Positions 50,094 to 58,811 of a stretch of DNA of 60,619 nt are shown piece by piece. Every line of letters begins with the position of its first letter. Positions within the stretch are counted from its first letter, which is position 1. The DNA lies in NCBI RefSeq assembly GCF_030412015.1, contig NZ_JASNRD010000024.1, positions 4,391 through 65,009 on the forward strand, read 5' to 3'. A model generated the notes under the pieces. It did not search any database. It worked only from the letters and a program-made list of their open reading frames with translations, and had not been told where the DNA came from. The stretch is from Massilia sp. YIM B02763 (lineage in GTDB: Bacteria > Pseudomonadota > Gammaproteobacteria > Burkholderiales > Burkholderiaceae_D). A program made the position numbers and the translations under genes.

Positions 50094-50615
50094 ATGTCCA
50101 CGATCAATGCAAGCAGCACTTACCGCGTTCAAGGCAATGTCATGAAGATCGCTGACATCGCGAAAGAGAAGCCTGGCTTCGTGATGCCTGCTACCGAGGA
50201 GCAAATACAAGAGCTCAAACTGCATGATGAGCAAACCCGGCAGCGTGAAGCAGCCGTGGCCCAGTACGCCGAACAGCATCCCAGCAAGATGTTTGGCCAG
50301 GTCATCGTGAATGGCGAAGTGATCGCAACGGTCTACGATTCCGGCAGCGCGGAAACGCGGCAGCAGATTGCTGGATTGAAGCTCACGGAAGACGGCAGCG
50401 GGCTGGACCTGGCGCGGACGCGCCTCGATGAAATTACGAAGGCCGTCAAGGGACAGGCGATCTATTCCAACTTCGTGACGCGCCCCGGACCGGCGTCGAG
50501 TGTCGTTCCAGAGAGCGCCCTGCCGCAAGTCACCGCACGCAGCCTCAATCAGATGGCCCGGGAGATGGACTGGGCATTGATGCGCTCGCGCATGATCGAC
50601 GATACGAAAGCGTGA
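50094..50615 (+). CDS. Hypothetical protein, 173 residues
   Basis: Not recognised. It starts MSTINASSTYRVQGN and has a helical, charged middle (ATEEQIQELKLHDEQTRQREAAVAQYAEQH). A strand-like stretch (FGQVIVNGEVIATVYDSG) and an amphipathic C-terminal helix follow. No signal peptide or membrane helix. The start at 50094 has GGGAG 12 bases before it; a 25-residue longer frame has no site. Base composition is lower in GC than its neighbours, suggesting acquisition by transfer. Confidence 0.65.
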   Translation: MSTINASSTYRVQGNVMKIADIAKEKPGFVMPATEEQIQELKLHDEQTRQREAAVAQYAEQHPSKMFGQVIVNGEVIATVYDSGSAETRQQIAGLKLTEDGSGLDLARTRLDEITKAVKGQAIYSNFVTRPGPASSVVPESALPQVTARSLNQMAREMDWALMRSRMIDDTKA

Positions 50616-50759
50616 TTCGCCACGCGTCCCGGTCGACGCCACGTTCGGCAAGGATGCGCATCCTGCTTCTCGGCAAAATTTCCTAAGTGAATGTATACTG
50701 GCGGATTCTTCGTCGTGCGCACGTTGAGCGCACAAAGTCATCTCTTGCCAGTTCGTTCA

Positions 50760-51122
50760 ATGAAATTACGCCAACTTGCCGTTTTCCTCGGTGGGTACCT
50801 GATCACGGTGCTCGCCCTCGCCCGTCTGTACCGTGGTTTTTCCGGCATCGCCTCGGCCGCCGACATCGCCACCTGTCTCGCCGTCGCCCTGCTGATCGGT
50901 TTCGCGGCCGGCGCGTCGGAAACGGCCGCACGGCATGGCACCACGTTCGGGATGGCCTCGTTCTGCGGCGCGCTCACGATCCTGCTGTCGTTCTGCATGC
51001 GGAAAGCGGGCATGGCCGTCGTCGCCCTGCCCTATGTCTTCTTCTGGACCAATGCGGCCTGGATGGGATTGCAGGCGGCGCGGATCTGCCGGGTCACGCT
51101 GAATACGCGGTCGGCGCAGTAA
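50760..51122 (+). CDS. Small integral membrane protein, 120 residues
   Basis: Four predicted membrane helices (about 6-24, 35-55, 65-83, 88-110) with short loops. Not recognised as a named family. The start at 50760 has a poor ribosome site. An upstream extension of 23 residues is possible. It converges with the M4 peptidase gene, with a GC hairpin between. Confidence 0.6.
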   Translation: MKLRQLAVFLGGYLITVLALARLYRGFSGIASAADIATCLAVALLIGFAAGASETAARHGTTFGMASFCGALTILLSFCMRKAGMAVVALPYVFFWTNAAWMGLQAARICRVTLNTRSAQ

Positions 51123-51147
51123 GCAGCGCCACTGCACCTTTCCAGCC

Positions 51148-51178
51148 CGACGTCGCCCCGGCCTGCGCCGGGGCGGCG
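51148..51178. repeat. REP-like GC hairpin, copy E, between convergent genes
   Basis: CCCCGGC / GCCGGGG around CTGC, in the context GACGTCGCCCC...GGGGCGGCGG, resembles the arms of the other palindromic repeats. It lies between the stops of the membrane protein and the M4 peptidase and could stop transcription from both sides. Confidence 0.5.
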
Positions 51179-51201
51179 GTTTCACTGCCAGCGGCCATCG
51201 T

Positions 51202-53013
51202 TCAGTCGGACGTCCCCGTCACCTCGTCGACGTCGGCCCCGACGTTGATCGCCGCATACGCGCGCTGCACCGCGATCGACTCGCGGCTGCCCTTGCCGTA
51301 CAACTCCTCGGCCAATTCGATCATCCTGGTCCTGGCCTCCGCATAGTTGGTGCTGGACGTGAACTTGGTCGTGTTGGCCTTGAACCAGATCCGGTACGCC
51401 TTGTCCATCCCGATCCCCGTCATCGCCAGCGGCATCTTGACCAGGTACTTGCTGTAGGTGTCGCCCGATTTGTCGATGGTCGAGCCCTGCGACAGGAAAT
51501 AAAACATCCGGTTGTTCGGCCCGCTGCTGTAGTGCACGTCGAGGCGCTTGAGCGACGTGCTCCAGGCGTCCGGGCTGTTGCCGTCCTTGCTGGGCTTCGT
51601 CATCCAGCGCAGCGGCGTGCCGGTCTTGCTGATCTCGGCGCCCAGCACCCAGTCGTTGCCCGATGCGGGAATCGTGTCGCCCTTGCCGCCCGCGCGCGCG
51701 TAGGCTTCCACCACTTCGCCGTTGATGTCCGAGGCCGATTCGTTCAGGCCGCCCGACTCGCCCGAATACGTCAGGTTCGACGTCGCCGCCGTGACGCCGT
51801 GGCCCATCTCGTGGCCGATCACGTCGATCGAACCCAGGCTGTTGAACTGGTTGCCGTCGCCGATGAACATGCAGCGGCAGGTGTCGCTGTAATAGGCGTT
51901 GTCGTAGGCCGTGTTGACGTGGGCGGCGATATAGGTCGCCGTGTTGTGGCCGTCCAGCGACTGCCAGTTGAACACGTTCTTCAGCGCGTCGTAGGTGTTC
52001 ATCAGGCCCCACATGGCGTTCACGGCCGCCGTCTGGCCGTTGGCGTTCGTGGTGGAACCGCCCTTGACGTACTGCTTGCCGTCGCCCCAGGTATTGCTGT
52101 CGTTGACGTAGACCTGGCCCGCGCTGGTGCCGTGGTTGGCGTTCGTGATCGCCATCGCGCCGAAGGTGCCGCCGGTGCCGCGGCTGTCGTCGATCATCTT
52201 GTATTTTCCGTCCGCCTGCAGCGTGGTATTGATCGGCACCTCGCCGTTGTACTGGCTCTTGCCCACGCCGACGACGGTCTGCAGCATGTTCCACTGGTCG
52301 AGGATGCTGCCGTCGCGGGCGCCGACGACGGTGTCGTGGTACACGGGCCGGACCGACGCGTCATTGCCGGCATGCAGGCGCGTGCGCACCAGATAGGCCA
52401 GTTCGTAGCGCTCCACCACGTCCTGCACGTCGACGGCGTTCAGTTCCTGCTCCGGCTTGTCGCGCGCGGCCTCGCTGCGTTCGGTGCGCATGACGGGCCA
52501 GATGATCAGTTCCGCCGTCGGCGGCGTCACGTGGCGCAGGTCGCCCACCAGCGCGGCGCGCAGCGAGGCCAGCGCGGCATCGATGGCCGCCCGGGACGAG
52601 ATCGCCGGCGTCACGCTGAAATCGGTGGCCGGCGCCGCCAGGCCCTTGCCACCGGTATTGCCGGCCAGCGCCTCGGCCCGCTTCGACGGCGATTCCGAGA
52701 CGACTCTCCCCGTCCCGTCCAGCACCACGACGGATTCGGCGCCGAACACGCGCACGCCCTTCCACGTGTAGTCGACGCGCGCGACCTGGGTGCCCTGCGT
52801 GCCGGGGTGCTGCGTCGCCAGCGCAAAGCCGAGGCGCGCATCGATGCCGCGGGCGGCGCGGCGCGACTCGAGCTGGGTCAGCAGCGCCGCGCGCGCCTTG
52901 GCATCGGCGGCCACGGGCGCGCTCATCGCCGCGGGGCCGGCGGCGGCCGCCTGCGCGAGGGCAAGGGCAAGGAAAATGGCGCCGAGCGGCGCCAGCAGGA
53001 TGCGCTTGTTCAT
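51202..53013 (-). CDS. Secreted M4 family metallopeptidase (thermolysin-like)
   Basis: A 603-residue zinc protease precursor. It has a signal peptide (about 1-25) and a propeptide with FTP and PepSY-like regions (about 45-210). The catalytic domain follows, with HEMGH (401-405) and the third ligand E425 in GGLNESASDI. The C-terminal M4 domain has the conserved histidine region (DVHYSSGPNNRMFY) and the usual helical part. It degrades external protein. Strong GGAGATG site before the ATG at 53013. No pre-peptidase C-terminal domain is attached, and the protein ends shortly after the helical domain. Confidence 0.94.
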   Translation of the reverse strand: MNKRILLAPLGAIFLALALAQAAAAGPAAMSAPVAADAKARAALLTQLESRRAARGIDARLGFALATQHPGTQGTQVARVDYTWKGVRVFGAESVVVLDGTGRVVSESPSKRAEALAGNTGGKGLAAPATDFSVTPAISSRAAIDAALASLRAALVGDLRHVTPPTAELIIWPVMRTERSEAARDKPEQELNAVDVQDVVERYELAYLVRTRLHAGNDASVRPVYHDTVVGARDGSILDQWNMLQTVVGVGKSQYNGEVPINTTLQADGKYKMIDDSRGTGGTFGAMAITNANHGTSAGQVYVNDSNTWGDGKQYVKGGSTTNANGQTAAVNAMWGLMNTYDALKNVFNWQSLDGHNTATYIAAHVNTAYDNAYYSDTCRCMFIGDGNQFNSLGSIDVIGHEMGHGVTAATSNLTYSGESGGLNESASDINGEVVEAYARAGGKGDTIPASGNDWVLGAEISKTGTPLRWMTKPSKDGNSPDAWSTSLKRLDVHYSSGPNNRMFYFLSQGSTIDKSGDTYSKYLVKMPLAMTGIGMDKAYRIWFKANTTKFTSSTNYAEARTRMIELAEELYGKGSRESIAVQRAYAAINVGADVDEVTGTSD

Positions 53014-53096
53014 CTCATCTCCTTCGGTGACGCCCGTTGATGGGCCTCATCGAAGTGTGGATGAGCTCCTTAAAAAAGATTTGCTCAAACGCAAGA

Positions 53097-53129
53097 AGCC
53101 CTGCGGCGGGATGGCTCCGCCGCAGGGCT
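53097..53129 (-). terminator. Hairpin terminator behind the His-rich gene
   Basis: A perfect 13-bp stem (AGCCCTGCGGCGG with its complement) and a seven-base loop lie 24 bases after the stop codon at 53153. A T-rich stretch (TTTTTT at 53081-53086 on the opposite strand) follows only after about 12 bases. Confidence 0.6.
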
Positions 53130-53152
53130 GCGCGGGTGATGCGGGTGCCGGA

Positions 53153-53749
53153 TCAGCGGTCGCGGCGGCGCGTCAGGTAGACGGCCAGGCCGACGACGGC
53201 GCCGGCAACGGCCGCCTTCTTGATCAGGCCGGAGCGGTTATGCTCCCACTCCGCCTTGATGCCCATCTCGCCCAGCACGTTCGGCACCTTGCCGTGCGCC
53301 AGGTCTTCGCCGATGCCTTCGACGACGTTCACGCGGTCGGCCGCCAGCAGCAGCAGCCAGTGGCGCAAGTCGTTCTCCGACCATTTGAACGCGATGCGGC
53401 GCAGCGCGCCCGACAGTCCCTTCGGCGGTTGCGCGGTGCCGAAGATCGGGGTGATCTGGCCGAAGCGCTCGCTGGAGACGAGCACTTCGACATTCTCTTC
53501 CTGCTGCGGCAGCTTGCCTTCGTGCTGGTGGATGAAGCGCGGCGGCGTGCGTTCCATCGGCACGGCGGGACGGTTCTTGCGGTCGAGGTCGGCACCCCAG
53601 CCGTTGATGTGGGCCAGCTGCTCGCGGCTCGGGCGCCGGGGCACGTCCCGGAAATCGCCCTGCAGCGCATGGCGGTGGATGTGGCCGTGCTCGTGCTCGT
53701 GATCGTGATGGTGATCGTGGCCGTTGGCGTGGTGTTCGCGGTGTTCCAT
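53153..53749 (-). CDS. Histidine-rich protein of unknown function
   Basis: A 198-residue protein. The first 27 residues contain 13 histidines interspersed with Asp and Glu, a clear metal-binding stretch. The middle holds INGWGADLDRKNRPAVPMERTPPR and a long soluble region. The C-terminus ends with one hydrophobic helix (about 173-193) and RRRDR, so it is probably membrane-attached. It starts nine bases after the stop of the zinc alcohol dehydrogenase gene, so it is cotranscribed. A role in metal supply to that enzyme is possible, but only by context. Confidence 0.75.
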   Translation of the reverse strand: MEHREHHANGHDHHHDHEHEHGHIHRHALQGDFRDVPRRPSREQLAHINGWGADLDRKNRPAVPMERTPPRFIHQHEGKLPQQEENVEVLVSSERFGQITPIFGTAQPPKGLSGALRRIAFKWSENDLRHWLLLLAADRVNVVEGIGEDLAHGKVPNVLGEMGIKAEWEHNRSGLIKKAAVAGAVVGLAVYLTRRRDR

Positions 53750-53758
53750 GGCGGCTCC

Positions 53759-54943
53759 TCAATGCAGTGTGCTGGACTTGACGGCCTGGACTTCGCGCGC
53801 CGACGGCGGGATCAGGACGGTCTTGATGCACTCGTCGAGCTTGCTCGAGAAGATGTGGTAGGCGTCCGACACCTCTTCCAGCGGCACGCGGTGCGTGATG
53901 ATTTCCTTGGGATTGATGCGACCCTCGCGGATGTGCTCGATCAGGCGGGGCAGGTGGCGCTTCACGCTGGCCTGGTTCATGCGCAGGGTCAGGCCCTTGT
54001 TCAGCGCATTGCCGATCGGGACGGCGTTGAAGGTCGGACCGTAGACGCCGACGATGGACACGTTGCCGCCCTTGCGCACCGAGTTGATGGCCCAGTGCAG
54101 CACCGTCGAGGCGCCGGCCTGCATCTTCATGAGGCGGCCCGTCAGCGTCTGGGCGATGGAACCGGCCGCGTCGCCGCCCACGCAATCGATGCAGACGTCG
54201 GCGCCCAGGCCGTCCGTCATCTTCTTGATGTGCTCGGCCATGTCGTTGACGCTGCGGAAGTTCAGCACCTCGCACTGGGCGTAGCGCTTGACGAACTCGA
54301 GGCGGTACTCCACTTCGTCGACGACGATCACGCGGCCCGCGCCCATCAGCCAGGCCGACTTGGCGGCGAAGATACCGATCGGGCCGGCGCCGAACACGAC
54401 CACGGTGTCGCCTTCGGCGATGTCGCCCATCTCGGCGGCCTGGTAGCCCGTGGGCAGCGCGTCCGTCATCAGCACGGCGTCGTCGATGTGGATGTCGTCG
54501 GGGATGATCATCGGGCCCACGTCGGCCATCGGCACGCGCACGAATTCGGCCTGGCCGCCGTCGTAGCCGCCGGCCGTGTGCGAGTAGCCGTAGATGCCGC
54601 CCACGGCCGTGGCCTGCGGATTCGTGTTGTGGCAATTGCCGTACAGTTCGCGCTCGCAGAAGAAGCAGGAGCCGCAGAACAGGTTGAACGGCACCAGCAC
54701 GCGGTCGCCGACCTTGAGGGTCTTGACGTCCGAGCCGACGTCCTCGACGACGCCGACGAACTCGTGGCCGAAGGTGTGGCCCACGCGGGTGTCCGGCACC
54801 ATGCCGTGGTACAGGTGCAGGTCGGAGCCGCAGATGCAGCTGCGCAGCACGCGCACGATGGCATCGCCAGGGTGTTCGATGACGGGATCGGGCTTGTGGT
54901 CGGCGCGGACGCGGTACGGCCCGCGGTAGTTCATTGCCAGCAT
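53759..54943 (-). CDS. Zinc-dependent alcohol/formaldehyde dehydrogenase family protein
   Basis: A 394-residue medium-chain dehydrogenase. Catalytic zinc ligands are C38 (SCICGSD) and H60-E61 (GHEFVG), structural zinc ligands C90, C93, C96 and C104, and the NAD motif VFGAGPIGI lies near 172-180. The acidic residue after strand 2 (VVDEVEYR) suggests NAD rather than NADP. Similar enzymes include glutathione-independent formaldehyde dehydrogenases. GGAGGAT precedes the ATG at 54943. First of an operon with the His-rich protein. TTGACA at 55005-55010 (minus strand) may be its -35. Confidence 0.9.
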   Translation of the reverse strand: MLAMNYRGPYRVRADHKPDPVIEHPGDAIVRVLRSCICGSDLHLYHGMVPDTRVGHTFGHEFVGVVEDVGSDVKTLKVGDRVLVPFNLFCGSCFFCERELYGNCHNTNPQATAVGGIYGYSHTAGGYDGGQAEFVRVPMADVGPMIIPDDIHIDDAVLMTDALPTGYQAAEMGDIAEGDTVVVFGAGPIGIFAAKSAWLMGAGRVIVVDEVEYRLEFVKRYAQCEVLNFRSVNDMAEHIKKMTDGLGADVCIDCVGGDAAGSIAQTLTGRLMKMQAGASTVLHWAINSVRKGGNVSIVGVYGPTFNAVPIGNALNKGLTLRMNQASVKRHLPRLIEHIREGRINPKEIITHRVPLEEVSDAYHIFSSKLDECIKTVLIPPSAREVQAVKSSTLH

Positions 54944-55149
54944 GGGTATCCTCCTCGAATGGTTGACCGTCCGCCGCGTAGAGCGAACACTTGCCACAAC
55001 CATATGTCAAATTATTCAAGAAGGCGATACGCGCACGGAAAGGACGGGGGTATTCAGCAGGATTTTTTAAGGAATGCTAGCGCTTTGTTTTTAAAAGGAA
55101 AGTTACGTCAATACGTTTAATTCCAGCCAGAACTTTTTGACGCCAAATG

Positions 55150-55174
55150 TAAAACGGCCGCACGCGGCGGCCGT
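55150..55174 (-). terminator. Terminator of the YpfJ-like gene
   Basis: An 8-bp stem ACGGCCGC / GCGGCCGT with a five-base loop, followed on the minus strand by TTTACATTT, 20 bases after the stop codon at 55195. Confidence 0.7.
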
Positions 55175-55194
55175 CGATTCCTGGCGCGGGCCGC

Positions 55195-56073
55195 TTACAG
55201 CTGGCGCGCCTCGAAGGTATTGCACTGCTGCACCGAACCCGTCTCGATGCCGCGCTTGAACCAGCGCACGCGCTGGGCCGAGGAACCGTGGGTGAAGGAA
55301 TCGGGCACGACCTCGCCGCGCGACTGGCGCTGCAGCGCGTCGTCGCCGATGGCGCTGGCGGCGTTCAGGGCCGACTCGATGTCGCCGCCTTCGATGATCT
55401 GCTTGGCCTGGTTCGTGTGGTAGGCCCAGACGCCGGCGAAGCAGTCGGCCTGCAACTCCAAGCGCACGGACATCGCGTTGGCTTCGGTCTCGGACGCGCG
55501 TTCGCGCATGCGGTCGACCTTGCCGGAGATGCCCAGCAGGTTCTGCACGTGGTGGCCGACCTCGTGGGCGATCACATAGGCCTGGGTGAATTCGCCGCCG
55601 ACCTTGAAGCGCTGCTGCATCATGCGGAAGAAGGTCAGGTCGATGTACACCTTGCGGTCGGCCGGGCAATAGAAGGGACCGACGGCGCTCTGGCCCACGC
55701 CGCAGCCGCCCGTGCCGGTGCGGCCCGAGTACAGCACGAGGGTCGGCGGCGAGTACGTCGCCCCGCCGGCCTTGAAGATCTGCGTCCAGGTGTCCTCGGT
55801 ATAGCCCAGCACGGTGCGCACGAACTGGGTTTCGCGGTCGTTCGCGGGCGGATGCGACGGCGCCTGCTGCTGCACGTGCTGGTTGCCGCCCCCGCCCGAC
55901 AGCAGGCTGAGGATGGTGGTCGGCGACACGCCGAAGAACCAGGAGCCCAGCAGCGCGACGACGATCGTGCCGATGCCGATGGTCCCGCCGCCGAAGCCGA
56001 AACCGCCGCCACCGCCACCGTCACCGCGGCGGTCCTCCACATTGTCGCTCTGACGATCGCCTTCCCAACGCAT
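55195..56073 (-). CDS. Neutral zinc metallopeptidase, YpfJ/KPN_02809 family
   Basis: A 292-residue membrane-attached protein: glycine-rich N-terminus (GDGGGGGGFGFGGG), one hydrophobic helix (about 32-50), then a soluble domain with the zinc motif HEVGHHVQ (near residue 168). Downstream are ELQADCFAGVWAY, with the further acidic ligand, and SHGSSAQR-type motifs typical of the family. The activity of the family is inferred from the motif. The ATG at 56073 has GGGGAG seven bases before it. Single gene with its own terminator. Confidence 0.92.
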   Translation of the reverse strand: MRWEGDRQSDNVEDRRGDGGGGGGFGFGGGTIGIGTIVVALLGSWFFGVSPTTILSLLSGGGGNQHVQQQAPSHPPANDRETQFVRTVLGYTEDTWTQIFKAGGATYSPPTLVLYSGRTGTGGCGVGQSAVGPFYCPADRKVYIDLTFFRMMQQRFKVGGEFTQAYVIAHEVGHHVQNLLGISGKVDRMRERASETEANAMSVRLELQADCFAGVWAYHTNQAKQIIEGGDIESALNAASAIGDDALQRQSRGEVVPDSFTHGSSAQRVRWFKRGIETGSVQQCNTFEARQL

Positions 56074-56148
56074 GCACACTCCCCGGCGCGCTCCAGGCGC
56101 GCCAACAACGTGCCGGCGGCAGTCCGGCCGCCGGCGGATTATTCCTGG

Positions 56149-56328
56149 TCAGCGCCCGGACTGGCGCCTCAGATTCACTGCTCCCTCGTTCGATCGCGCA
56201 TCCTTGATGCGGTACTCCTCGTCCACCGCGAGGCCGGCACGCCATTCGTCGTTCATCAGGCGTTGGTGGCGTTCGCGCTCGACTTCGCGCTCCAGGCGGT
56301 CTTTCAGGGAATCGTTCTGCAGCTTCAT
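56149..56328 (-). CDS. Small charged helical protein, 59 residues
   Basis: Starts MKLQNDSLKDR. A charged, probably coiled helix (EREVERERHQRLMNDEWR) is followed by a short C-terminus with EYRIKDARSNEG. The ATG at 56328 has an AAGGA site at a normal distance, while the methionines before it do not. Not recognised. It lies 75 bases upstream of the YpfJ-like gene and may be cotranscribed. Confidence 0.6.
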   Translation of the reverse strand: MKLQNDSLKDRLEREVERERHQRLMNDEWRAGLAVDEEYRIKDARSNEGAVNLRRQSGR

Positions 56329-56516
56329 GCTCATGTCCTTCAACGTACGAGGGGCAATGCGTCGCCGCCTCGAGCCAAGTATTGCGTAGCGGCTGCGCGG
56401 CGGTCTGTTCGAACTTTCACATAATCATACATGGAAGGCGGCGCCGGCCCCAGCGCACGCTGCCGTATGTGCGGCAGCGTACGGAACTCGGCAGTCCACT
56501 GGCGCATGATGGCATC

Positions 56517-57467
56517 ATGCCGCTCCGCTCACCCTCCACCCTCGTCGAACTCGGCCACGCACTGCGGCGCGCCGGCTACCGCTTCGTCACGGTCACGCCC
56601 GCGACCCACCGGCGGGTCAACCGCCGCCCCGAGAACGCCTGGGCCCGCGACATGCGCGGCGTGTTCGGCTGGAGCCGGCCGTTCCGCACGGGCGTGCTGC
56701 CGCCGGACATCGAGGACCTGGCGCGGCGCGCCGGCGTGCTGGCACCGCACGAGCAAGACGGACAGCCGGGCTGGCGCGCGCTGGTGCGGGCATCGAGCGT
56801 CGGCGACTGCCTGTATTTCCACTCGGCCTGGCCGACCGACGACGAGGATGCCGTGTTCTTCGGCCCCGACACCTACCGCTACGTCGCCGCCCTGCGCCGC
56901 TCGCTGGGCCGGCTGGGCCGCCCGGTGCAGCGCGCCGTCGACATCGGCGCCGGCAGCGGCGCGGGCGCGATCGAACTGGCGCTGCAGTTCCGCACGGCGA
57001 CCGTGTACGGCGCCGACATCAACGACGCCGCGCTGGCCCTCGTCGACGTCAACGCGGCGCTGAACGGCGCGGCCAACGTGATCCCCTGCCGCAGCGACCT
57101 GCTGGACGGCGTCGACGGGCACGTCGACCTCGTCATGTCGAACCCGCCCTACATCCTCGACGAGGACGAACTCGCTTACCGCCATGGCGGCGGCGAGCAT
57201 GGCGCCGAGCTGTCGATCCGCATCGTGCGCTGCGCGCTCGAGCGCCTGCATGCCGGCGGCAGCCTGCTGCTGTACACGGGTTCGGCGATCGTCGACGGCC
57301 AGGACCGCTTCCTGGAAGCGATCCGCGGCGACCTCGACGGCCGCTGCAGCGACTGGCAGTACGAGGAACTGGACCCGGACATCTTCGGCGGCCAGCTCGG
57401 CTGCGACGGCTACGAGAACGTCGAACGCATCGCGGCCGTCTGGCTGCATGCCGTCAAGGGCGCCTGA
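56517..57467 (+). CDS. Class I methyltransferase, HemK/RlmG-like
   Basis: A 316-residue enzyme. The N-terminal 120 residues form a family-specific domain. The SAM domain has DIGAGSGAGAIEL (about 141-153) and GADINDAAL, and the catalytic NPPY motif is in MSNPPYILDEDEL (about 206). NPPY enzymes methylate glutamine or adenine/guanine nitrogens in proteins or nucleic acids, so the target is a release factor-like protein, rRNA or DNA. A start at 56517 is chosen since the upstream frame is non-coding. Confidence 0.85.
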   Translation: MPLRSPSTLVELGHALRRAGYRFVTVTPATHRRVNRRPENAWARDMRGVFGWSRPFRTGVLPPDIEDLARRAGVLAPHEQDGQPGWRALVRASSVGDCLYFHSAWPTDDEDAVFFGPDTYRYVAALRRSLGRLGRPVQRAVDIGAGSGAGAIELALQFRTATVYGADINDAALALVDVNAALNGAANVIPCRSDLLDGVDGHVDLVMSNPPYILDEDELAYRHGGGEHGAELSIRIVRCALERLHAGGSLLLYTGSAIVDGQDRFLEAIRGDLDGRCSDWQYEELDPDIFGGQLGCDGYENVERIAAVWLHAVKGA

Positions 57468-57626
57468 CCGGCCTGCCGTCCCGCCACCACTCCCTCCGGG
57501 TGGCGCCGAACCTGCGACGAACGAGCAAAATATCGCGGCATCCAGGCATGTCCACCGGACGGGGCCGGATCGACAATACCGTCAAGGCGCCACCGAGACG
57601 CCATGCCCGATAACAGGAGGATCACC

Positions 57627-58637
57627 ATGCAAACCGCCGATTCCGTCGCCGCCCCCGCGCCCAAGCCGGCCACGGCACCTTCCACTACCCTCGCCTACCT
57701 GCCGGTGGGCATGTTCGGCTCCGTGATGGGCCTGACCGGCCTGTCGATCGCCTGGCACCTCGCCCACCAGCACTTCGGCCTGCCGGCGTGGATCGGCCAG
57801 GCCATCGGCGCCCTCGCCCTCCTCGATTTCATCGTGCTGGCCATCGCCTACGCCGTCAAGGCGGCCTCCGGCTTTTCGGCCGTGAAGGCGGAATTCGCCA
57901 ACCCGGTCGCCGGCAACCTGTTCGGCACCCCGCTGATCAGCCTGTTGCTGCTGCCCTTCGTGCTGGTCGACGTCAGCCTCGACCTGGCGCGCCTGTCCTG
58001 GGTGCTGGGCGCCGCGCTGATGACGGTGTTCGGCTGGGTCATCGTGATCCGCTGGATCACTGTCCGCCATACGGGCGCGCAGATCGCCCCGACCTGGATC
58101 GTCCCCGTCGTCGGCATGCTCGACGTGCCGCTCGCGGTGCCCCTGCTGCAATGGGACGGCCTGCACGGCGTCATGATGTTCGGCACCGCCGTGGGCCTGT
58201 TCTTCGCGCTGCCCATCCTGACCATGCTGCTCACCCGCCTGGCGATGGAAGACCCGCTGCCGGCGCCGCTGCAGCCGGCGCTGCTGATCGTGCTGGCCCC
58301 GTTCGCCGTCGGCTTCTCGGCCTACGTGACGACCACCGGCCACATCGACGGCTTCGCCGAGGGCCTGTACATGGTGATGCTGTTCGTGCTGCCCATCCTG
58401 CTGGGCCGCCTGCGTCACCTGCCGCGCTGCTCGCCGTTCCGCGTGTCGTGGTGGGCCGCCAGCTTCCCGCTGGCAGCGACGGCGGTGGCCGCGCTGAAGT
58501 ATGCGGACTATGCCAAGCATCCGGTGACAGATGCGATCGCGGCGGTGATCCTGGCCCTCGCCTCGCTAATCATCGCAGTGTTCGTCGTCCAGACCCTGGG
58601 CGGCGTCGCCCGCGGCAAGCTGCGCGAGCTGAGCTGA
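57627..58637 (+). CDS. SLAC1/TehA-type membrane transporter (TDT family)
   Basis: A 336-residue inner-membrane protein with about ten hydrophobic segments. It begins PVGMFGSVMGLTGLSIAWH, the usual start of helix 1 in TehA-like proteins. A phenylalanine/leucine-rich pore region follows. The family includes tellurite-resistance TehA, C4-dicarboxylate and anion channels. The GGAGGA site favours the ATG at 57627. The last codons and stop lie in a GAGCT tandem repeat. Its natural ion is not determined, and a link to the selenium genes 43 kb away is not supported. Confidence 0.85.
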   Translation: MQTADSVAAPAPKPATAPSTTLAYLPVGMFGSVMGLTGLSIAWHLAHQHFGLPAWIGQAIGALALLDFIVLAIAYAVKAASGFSAVKAEFANPVAGNLFGTPLISLLLLPFVLVDVSLDLARLSWVLGAALMTVFGWVIVIRWITVRHTGAQIAPTWIVPVVGMLDVPLAVPLLQWDGLHGVMMFGTAVGLFFALPILTMLLTRLAMEDPLPAPLQPALLIVLAPFAVGFSAYVTTTGHIDGFAEGLYMVMLFVLPILLGRLRHLPRCSPFRVSWWAASFPLAATAVAALKYADYAKHPVTDAIAAVILALASLIIAVFVVQTLGGVARGKLRELS

Positions 58638-58657
58638 GCTGAGCTGAGCTGAGCTGA
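58626..58657. repeat. GAGCT pentanucleotide repeat, six copies
   Basis: Six tandem GAGCT units plus GA cover the last codons and stop of the transporter gene. Because the 5-base unit places TGA in every frame within 15 bases, unit gain or loss cannot lengthen the protein much. Confidence 0.85.
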
Positions 58658-58811
58658 CCCGGCGGTTCGCCCGTACCGGCGCCGAACCTGCCCTTGGACA
58701 GGGTGGCCGTCCGTGCGGGCCTGACCCTCCCGTAGAATTCCCTCATCAATGAACGGGCTCGCCACGCAGGCGGGCCCTTCGTCCATCGTTGCTGTCATCG
58801 GGAGTGAGGAC

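Noticed and set aside
57627..58637. TehA-like protein as a selenite or tellurite part of the selenium system
   Set aside because: It is 43 kb away, has no shared operon or motif, and the family carries many anions.
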